A DNA stretch of 64,000 nt, taken from assembly GCA_026991575.1 (NCBI GenBank), contig JALXBF010000033.1, forward strand, positions 1 to 64,000. Direction: 5' to 3'. Positions 58,271 through 64,000 of this stretch are shown here, piece after piece; position 1 is the stretch's first letter, and each line of letters opens with the position of its first letter. A program made the translations under genes and the position numbers. Source of the stretch: Planctomycetota bacterium. Its GTDB lineage: Bacteria > Planctomycetota > Planctomycetia > JALXBF01. The notes under the pieces were generated by a model. The model was given only the letters and a program-made list of their open reading frames with translations, made no database searches and was not told where the DNA came from.

Positions 58271-59368
58271 CCTTCAGCACGCACCGCACCACGCAGGCAG
58301 TCTCCGACGACATCTCCTTCCATACGCCCTTGGACAAGAGTTCCCTTTTCATGTTGTCGCAGATAGCCGCCGAGTTCTCCCCTTCCGTCAACACCAGTCC
58401 GCGAACGGTTACTGCCGGGGGAATTGCCGAATCAACCGGCCAGCTTGCTTCGATGGACGGGAGGGAGGCTTCATGCCCCCCTCCCGCAAGGTTGATGGGT
58501 AGAGCCGGCGGATCCCAAAAAATTTCTTCGCTGCCGAGCCGCAGGTGGGTTGATCCCGCCCGCGGCTCGGGTGGTTGCATTTCTTTGGACGCGTGGCGTG
58601 CGGTCATTCGCCTCGCCGACGCCGCGGACGAGGTCCACGGCGTCGGGGGGATTCTTCAAGTGGCAAGGTGAGAAAACAAAACTCGTATTGTCCGCGCCGC
58701 CCATCAACAGAGCGGGCGGGGGGCCTAAGCTCCCCTCCCGCGAGCTCACGGTAGCTGGCGAGGTGAACGGTCGTCCGACGCCGGCGAGACCAGCTCCCAA
58801 CGCAGCCGGAACCAACTCGCCAACGCAGGCGAGACCATCGCCCAAACGCAGGCAATGCGAACCCGCGACGAGGCCTTCGCGCCTGGAAGAGCGGTTGAAC
58901 AACGCAACCCGGACGTGAACGGTCACGCACGAAAGGCCGGGGGGCGGTGACCGCGCGGCTGAGCCAGGACGAGGTAGGAGACGGTTTAGCGTCGGCTAGG
59001 CCCTGTCAGCGACGAGCGTTCTGAAGCGTGGCTCAAGCGGGGAGCCAGCACGCCACGGGTACCATACGCCGCGAGGTGCGCTCCAGCTTCTGCATGATCC
59101 TGGCGCGACTCGGGCGCGCTTCGGCGTGGCTTCCGGCGGAAGGGTGCGCCGCCTCTCTGACCGCATTCATCGCACGCGTCCGCGTGAAACGGGAGCGATG
59201 AGCGTTCGGTAATCGCCGCGAGAGGCGGCAGGACAAAGCGCTGCTGAAGCGGTGCGTACTGCGAGACTGGGATCAAGCAAGCCAGGGCAGACGGTGGCGG
59301 CATCGATCCATGGCCACCAGGTCGGTGGAAGGCGGAGTCGGAGGCGATGGAGGGAGACTGGCGTACTA

Positions 59369-60636
59369 GTGCCGTTTCAACTAGAGAAGTTTCCCTCGCG
59401 GGGCGGGGCAGCGGGCAACCGCGCTTGCGGGACACGGAGGTTATGACGTAAAAAGGAGCCTCCACAGTGGGTGTCAAAGGGAGAAAACGTGGAGGCTCCA
59501 AGGATGGACAGAGTTCGTGTTCGTCGCTTGGCCCCGCCTGAGCGAAGGCGACTCCGTTCAATGAAACGTGCCAGAGGGAACGCTGTCAAGGCCAAACGCG
59601 CCGGCGTGATTCTACTCTCGGCAGAAGGTTGGAGCACAAGGGAGATCGCCCAGGGCGTGGGCTACACGGTGCAGTGGGTACGGAAGATCATTCATCGGTT
59701 CAATGAAGGAGGATTGAAGGCCATTGACTGGGACCCCGGTGCGGGGAAACGGGGCAGGAGGCGGAAGTTTTCCCCCAGAGTAATCCAGCGGATCGTCGAC
59801 ACAGCGCTGTCACCTCCGCAACAGCTGATCGGGATGACGCAGTGGTCCCTGGCGAAGCTGCGGCAGTACCTGATCGAACAGGGGATTGTCGAGGAGATCA
59901 GTCTGGAATGGTTGCGTCAGATCCTCAGACGTGCGGGCGTGCGCTTGAGGCGGACGAAAACCTGGAAGGAGTCGAAAGATCCGCACTTTGTGCAAAAGTC
60001 CCGCCGCATCGGTGGGTTGTACGAGAGGCGTCCTGAAGGCGGAAGGAGGATATGTGTCGACGAGTTTGGGCCACTGAATCTGGCGCCGCGGCCTGGCATG
60101 TGCTGGGAGCATGAGGGCAGCCGACGCCCGGGCCGGCTGCCGGCGACGTATCGCCGCGACGGCGGGGTGCGGCACTTGCTGGCCTTTTACGATCTGGAGA
60201 CAGGCCGGCTCGACGGCTGGTTCTACGAGCGAAAGAGAACGGATGAATTCCTCGATTTTCTGAAGCGGGTCCGGTCTCGTTATCCAGTGGAGGAGACCCT
60301 GCATGTGGTGCTGGACAACTACGGTCCCCATCTGAGTTCAAGGGTTCTGGAGTGGGCGGAGGCGAACAGGATGCTCTTTTACTTCACCCCGACCAATGCC
60401 TCGTGGCTGAACCGAATCGAGTGCCACTTTGCGGCGTTGAAGAAGTTCGCCCTTGCCGGATCGTACTATCGGTCCCATGGACAGCTCCAGGGGGCAATCA
60501 GGAGCTACCTGGCATGGCATAACGGCGAACGGCCGATTGCCTGCGGCAAACCCCGCACCGGACAACGCGCGAACCAGACTCGCCCCGATCGCAAGCGACC
60601 ACCAAGAAGGGGAAACTTCTCAACTTGAAACGGCAC
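59369..60636 (+). mobile_element. Intact IS630-family insertion sequence with imperfect TIRs and TA target duplication
   Basis: Left TA|GTGCCGTTTCAACTAGAGAAGTTTCCC, right GGGAAACTTCTCAACTTGAAACGGCAC|TA; TIRs match except 2 positions; encloses the full transposase ORF. Confidence 0.92.
59471..60628 (+). CDS. IS630-family transposase
   Basis: GWSTREIAQGVGYTVQWVRKIIHRFNEGGLKAI HTH; CVDEFGPLNLAPRPG; VVLDNYGPHLS; FTPTNASWLNRIECHFAALKKFAL (DDE). Confidence 0.95.
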   Translation: MSKGENVEAPRMDRVRVRRLAPPERRRLRSMKRARGNAVKAKRAGVILLSAEGWSTREIAQGVGYTVQWVRKIIHRFNEGGLKAIDWDPGAGKRGRRRKFSPRVIQRIVDTALSPPQQLIGMTQWSLAKLRQYLIEQGIVEEISLEWLRQILRRAGVRLRRTKTWKESKDPHFVQKSRRIGGLYERRPEGGRRICVDEFGPLNLAPRPGMCWEHEGSRRPGRLPATYRRDGGVRHLLAFYDLETGRLDGWFYERKRTDEFLDFLKRVRSRYPVEETLHVVLDNYGPHLSSRVLEWAEANRMLFYFTPTNASWLNRIECHFAALKKFALAGSYYRSHGQLQGAIRSYLAWHNGERPIACGKPRTGQRANQTRPDRKRPPRRGNFST

Positions 60637-60641
60637 TAGCT

Positions 60642-60839
60642 CTAGAGGCCTGAATGCTGATCGAAGCGACCCCAGAGCAGCCAGTGCACGCCGACGTACG
60701 CTCCGAAGAACAGCGCGACGCCGACGAGCACAAAGGTGCCCGTAAGCACGGACAACAAGCTGAGCACTCCGAAGGCGGTAACCACCGCAAGCAGGACACC
60801 TGTTCCGACCTTCCCAGGCTTCATGGGGGCGAACTCCAT
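60642..60839 (-). CDS. Small two-TM membrane protein
   Basis: MEFAPMKPGKVGTGVLLAVVTAFGVLSLLSVLTGTFVLVGVALFFGAYVGVHWLLWGRFDQHSGL; ends 6 bp from the IS630 right end. Confidence 0.65.
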   Translation of the reverse strand: MEFAPMKPGKVGTGVLLAVVTAFGVLSLLSVLTGTFVLVGVALFFGAYVGVHWLLWGRFDQHSGL

Positions 60840-60966
60840 CGATCTGGCGAGTTGACCTGTGCGTTTCTATTATCTCAGTCGCCAGCGTTCCATTTCGCGC
60901 ACGTCTGCTCGGTGCCTGTGCCGATGTACGTACCCCTTGTTGATCTTCGACAACGGCCTCGGCCCG

Positions 60967-62259
60967 TCACGTGCCATTGCGGTCGGCGGGATTGGTGGTC
61001 TGGGTGCGAAGCTTCTCCAGCAGCTCGTCCGCGGGGGCGTAGGCCGGGTCCTGAGCCAGGGCCATTTCGCACCACCCGATTGCCTCGCGCTGCCGTCCCA
61101 GCCCGGCGCAGTGCTCGGCCAGCTCAACACACTTTTCCGGGCTCGGTACGGTCCACTGCGGCGCGCGCTCATCGCCACCCAGCTCGGAAATGAACTGCTG
61201 GATCGCATCGTAGTGCGTCTTCAGCTCACGGAACCGCGCCAGATGCGCTCGACCCTCTTCGGCCCGGCTGCGTCGGATCAGCAAACCACCCAGTGAGAAG
61301 TGGATCCGGTGGTCGTAGGGTGCCAGCCGGAGGGCGCGGCGGTAGAAGCGCTCGGCAAGATCGAGCTTTCCAAGGCCGTCGTACGCTTGAGCCACCGCCT
61401 TCCAGAATTGCACTGGAGCTTCGCTAGGTATCGTGTGCTTGCGGAGCCACTCATCGATGGCCCGGAAGTTCTGCCTGGAGACGTAGACCTCGAACAGCAC
61501 CGCCACGGTGTCGAGGTCGTCTGGCAAGAGCCGCGCGGCCTGCTCGGCCCACCGCACCGCCTCATCCAGGTTCCCCCCCTTCATGTAGTACCAGGCCAGC
61601 GCACGCCGCGAGATGCCGTCCTCGGGATCCGCTTCCACCGCGACCAACAGCTCCTTAACCGCCCGCTCAATGTAGACCGGCTCCCCCTGCAACCTGGCCA
61701 GCGCGATCAGCAGACGCCATGGCTCGGCGTGTTCCGGGTACACGCCCCAAATCAATGGGATCGCCTCGCGCGCCCGCCGTTCCAGGGAGTACATCGAAAC
61801 CAGCTCGTAGATTGCTGCGCGCCTGTATTCCAGCGCCGCCGGCGTGTTCCGCTGCTCACCAAGCGTGATCACCTTCTTGAACAGCGTTTCCGCCTTCCGC
61901 CGCCGCCCGAGAACCTTCTGGATCTGGCCGCGACGGAAGACCGATTCGAGGTAGTCGGGAGCCTGCTCCGGAATCTGTTCCAGCAGCTGGAGTGCTTCTT
62001 CGTAGCGTCCAGTTGCCGCGCGCACACGGCCAGCCAGAAACAGCAGAGCCGGTCGCCGATCGCCCGCTGCCAGGTAGCGATCAATCACCTGACCTGCTTC
62101 CTGCCAGTGCCGGTTCTCCACCCATGCGCGGACTTTGTTCAACGGCGGTAACCGCTGCTCGGAGCTCCGCCACAACGATATCAGTAATGCTCCGATGCCG
62201 ATCACGACACCGAGCATCACCACATTGCCGATAATTCGGGCCGTTTGCGTCTTGGTCAT
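60967..62259 (-). CDS. Membrane-anchored TPR protein
   Basis: N-terminal TM IIGNVVMLGVVIGIGALLISLW, followed by repeated TPR-like helical pairs. Confidence 0.8.
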   Translation of the reverse strand: MTKTQTARIIGNVVMLGVVIGIGALLISLWRSSEQRLPPLNKVRAWVENRHWQEAGQVIDRYLAAGDRRPALLFLAGRVRAATGRYEEALQLLEQIPEQAPDYLESVFRRGQIQKVLGRRRKAETLFKKVITLGEQRNTPAALEYRRAAIYELVSMYSLERRAREAIPLIWGVYPEHAEPWRLLIALARLQGEPVYIERAVKELLVAVEADPEDGISRRALAWYYMKGGNLDEAVRWAEQAARLLPDDLDTVAVLFEVYVSRQNFRAIDEWLRKHTIPSEAPVQFWKAVAQAYDGLGKLDLAERFYRRALRLAPYDHRIHFSLGGLLIRRSRAEEGRAHLARFRELKTHYDAIQQFISELGGDERAPQWTVPSPEKCVELAEHCAGLGRQREAIGWCEMALAQDPAYAPADELLEKLRTQTTNPADRNGT

Positions 62260-62449
62260 GGGGGATCCGGCCAACCGATCGTTCGGCGGGAAACGCTACG
62301 TCTTTTTTACGCTGACCGTGCCACGTGGGTCGCCGCCCGAACGCCTGCCCAGGAAGCCGCGGGGCAGCCGGCCCGCCGTCGGCAGATGCCTGCTTCGATC
62401 AGCGGCTACAATGCGGCCAGGTGGAGCTGCGCGGCACGAGGCGGGAGCG

Positions 62450-63085
62450 ATGGAGTTCATACGGGAGCGGTGCGAAATCGTCGAGATCTGCCGGAGGCTG
62501 TATGACCGGGGGCTGATCAGCGGGCCGGAAGGTAATGTCAGTGTGCGCCTCGCAGCGGCTATTCTGACCACACCCGCCGGATGCTGCAAGGGCTTCCTGT
62601 CGGCAGCCGATGTCGTCGCGGTCGACGATCAGGGACGCCCGGTCGGCGGTTCGGGACGACCGACCAGCGAGCTGCCCATGCACCTGGCTATCTACCGGGC
62701 CCGGGACGACGTCGGAGCCATCGTCCACGCTCATCCGCCGGCGGTCGTTGCACTGTCGCTTGCGCGCAAATCGATACCCAGGCACGCTCTGGCCGAGTCG
62801 ATCGCCGTGCTTGGCGAGGTGGCAAGGGTTGAGTTCGAGTTGCCGGGCAGCGCGGAGCTGGGTTCCAGAGTCGCCGAGGCGCTCGGGCCGGCCGGCCGGG
62901 CGGCAATCCTGGAGCACCACGGTGCTGTGACCGTCGGTAGGACGCTTCAGGAAGCCTGGCTCCGCATGGAAACTCTAGCCGCAGTGTGCCAGACGATCTG
63001 GATGGCTCACGCCGTGGGCGAGATCCACGAGTTGCCTCAGGCGGCCGTGCAGCGGTTACTGGAGCGGTTGAAGCAGACGAGCTGA
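62450..63085 (+). CDS. Class II aldolase/adducin family protein
   Basis: LYDRGLISGPEGNVSVRL, SELPMHLAIYRARDDVGAIVHAHPPAVVALS, EHHGAVTVGRTLQEAW; start MEFIRER at 62450. Confidence 0.93.
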   Translation: MEFIRERCEIVEICRRLYDRGLISGPEGNVSVRLAAAILTTPAGCCKGFLSAADVVAVDDQGRPVGGSGRPTSELPMHLAIYRARDDVGAIVHAHPPAVVALSLARKSIPRHALAESIAVLGEVARVEFELPGSAELGSRVAEALGPAGRAAILEHHGAVTVGRTLQEAWLRMETLAAVCQTIWMAHAVGEIHELPQAAVQRLLERLKQTS

Positions 63086-63212
63086 GTCCGGCAGGCGTGG
63101 GGCCGCTGGCAAGGGCGGCAGACTCGCTTTTGTGCCGCTGCTAGCTCTCGTTAGTTACGAGGACGCCATGAGCACGGCCCATGGCAGGCCGCCCAGCCGG
63201 ACAGGATTCTCT

Positions 63213-64000
63213 TTAGAGGCTGATTCGTACCGGCAGGAACCGGTGGTCCGATTCGGGCCGCCGGCCCAGTTCGATCACCTCCATGACGGCCATCGTCTCG
63301 CGACGGTCAACCAACGGCTTGCCCGCTTCGAAGAAGTCGAGCATCGCCGCACAGGCTCGAACAAACAGCGTCTTCAGGTCGACCGCAACGTAGCGGGTTC
63401 CCTGCCGCGTCGTCACGGCCGCAGCGTATGGCGTCCGGGCACGGGTGTAGATGTTGATGACGGCTGTGCGGTCGCCGGTGAAGTCGAGCAGAAGCTGCAC
63501 TTCGGGCTCGGTCCCACGGCGCATCAGCCGTACCACCTCCGGCCCCATGCATGAGATCACCAGCTCAATCGGATGCACAGCGTACTCGTCGTATGTCCGG
63601 CCGCCGCCCCACGCCACCATATGCCGCACCCGGTCCCGGCCGACCTGCCGGACGTAGTCCTGGACATTCGTGTACCGCAGCGCCGAGCTCGTCTGAACGG
63701 CGACGCCGTAGCGGTCCGCAAGCCGGAACAGCTCGCGCGCAACGGTCGGGGAAGGGGCGAATGTCTTGTCCACAAACGTGGGCTTGCGGTGCGGGAACAC
63801 CGCGCGGCACAGCCCCAGGTGCGTCTCCGGGGTTGATGGCGCGAGCACGGCGAAGTAGTCAACGTGCGGTGCCAGTTCATCGACCGATCGGTAGTACGGC
63901 ACGTTGTTCTTTTCAGCCCATGCACGCGCTGCGTCTTGCCGCAGTGCCGTGACGCCCACCACCTCGAAGCCACGATCTTTCAGGTCGTTTCGGATGATCC
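63213..64000 (-). CDS. Gfo/Idh/MocA-like oxidoreductase, N-terminus beyond window edge
   Basis: IIRNDLKDRGFEVVGVTALRQDAARAWAEKNNVPYYRSVDELAPHVDYFAVLAPSTPETHLGLC...FVDKTFAPS; frame stays open to 64000. Confidence 0.8.
   Translation of the reverse strand, partial: IIRNDLKDRGFEVVGVTALRQDAARAWAEKNNVPYYRSVDELAPHVDYFAVLAPSTPETHLGLCRAVFPHRKPTFVDKTFAPSPTVARELFRLADRYGVAVQTSSALRYTNVQDYVRQVGRDRVRHMVAWGGGRTYDEYAVHPIELVISCMGPEVVRLMRRGTEPEVQLLLDFTGDRTAVINIYTRARTPYAAAVTTRQGTRYVAVDLKTLFVRACAAMLDFFEAGKPLVDRRETMAVMEVIELGRRPESDHRFLPVRISL

Noticed and set aside
58986-59561. 191-aa minus-strand ORF overlapping the IS630 left end
   Set aside because: Crosses the IS boundary, low-complexity and no motifs; likely spurious.

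Overview
High-GC window with a strongly planctomycete-like gene complement: TAT-signal Gfo/Idh/MocA oxidoreductases, a c-type cytochrome/LRR protein, a YTV/KVPV-repeat Cys-rich protein, DUF1559 H-x9-DG pseudopilin-like proteins and DUF1573-like lipoproteins. Housekeeping genes recognised are mutM, recG, yidD, ftsH, greA, a split transketolase, an NtrB/NtrC-type two-component pair, an RlmI-like methyltransferase and a fused HyuA/HyuB hydantoinase/oxoprolinase. The most interesting material is a recurrent paralogous cassette. It combines a secreted LolA-like protein with a C-terminal TM and Arg tail, a DUF1573-like lipoprotein, and either a GT39-like membrane protein or DUF1559 proteins. It occurs three times, at about 20.8-25.1 kb (+), 43.7-48.0 kb (-) and 50.9-56.5 kb (-). 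Two copies have a dinucleotide microsatellite, (GT)10 or (CA)12-13, immediately downstream of a perfect TTGACA in the upstream region, which suggests phase-variable expression. Other notable items are a translationally coupled TIGR04255 / small protein / PIN operon (17.9-19.4 kb), an ExeA-type ATPase coupled to a Pro/Thr-rich tail-anchored protein, and a mobile-element graveyard at 48.7-60.6 kb (ISAs1 relic, IS66 relic, intact IS630 with TIRs and TA duplication). All family names come from reading the sequence; no database search was run.
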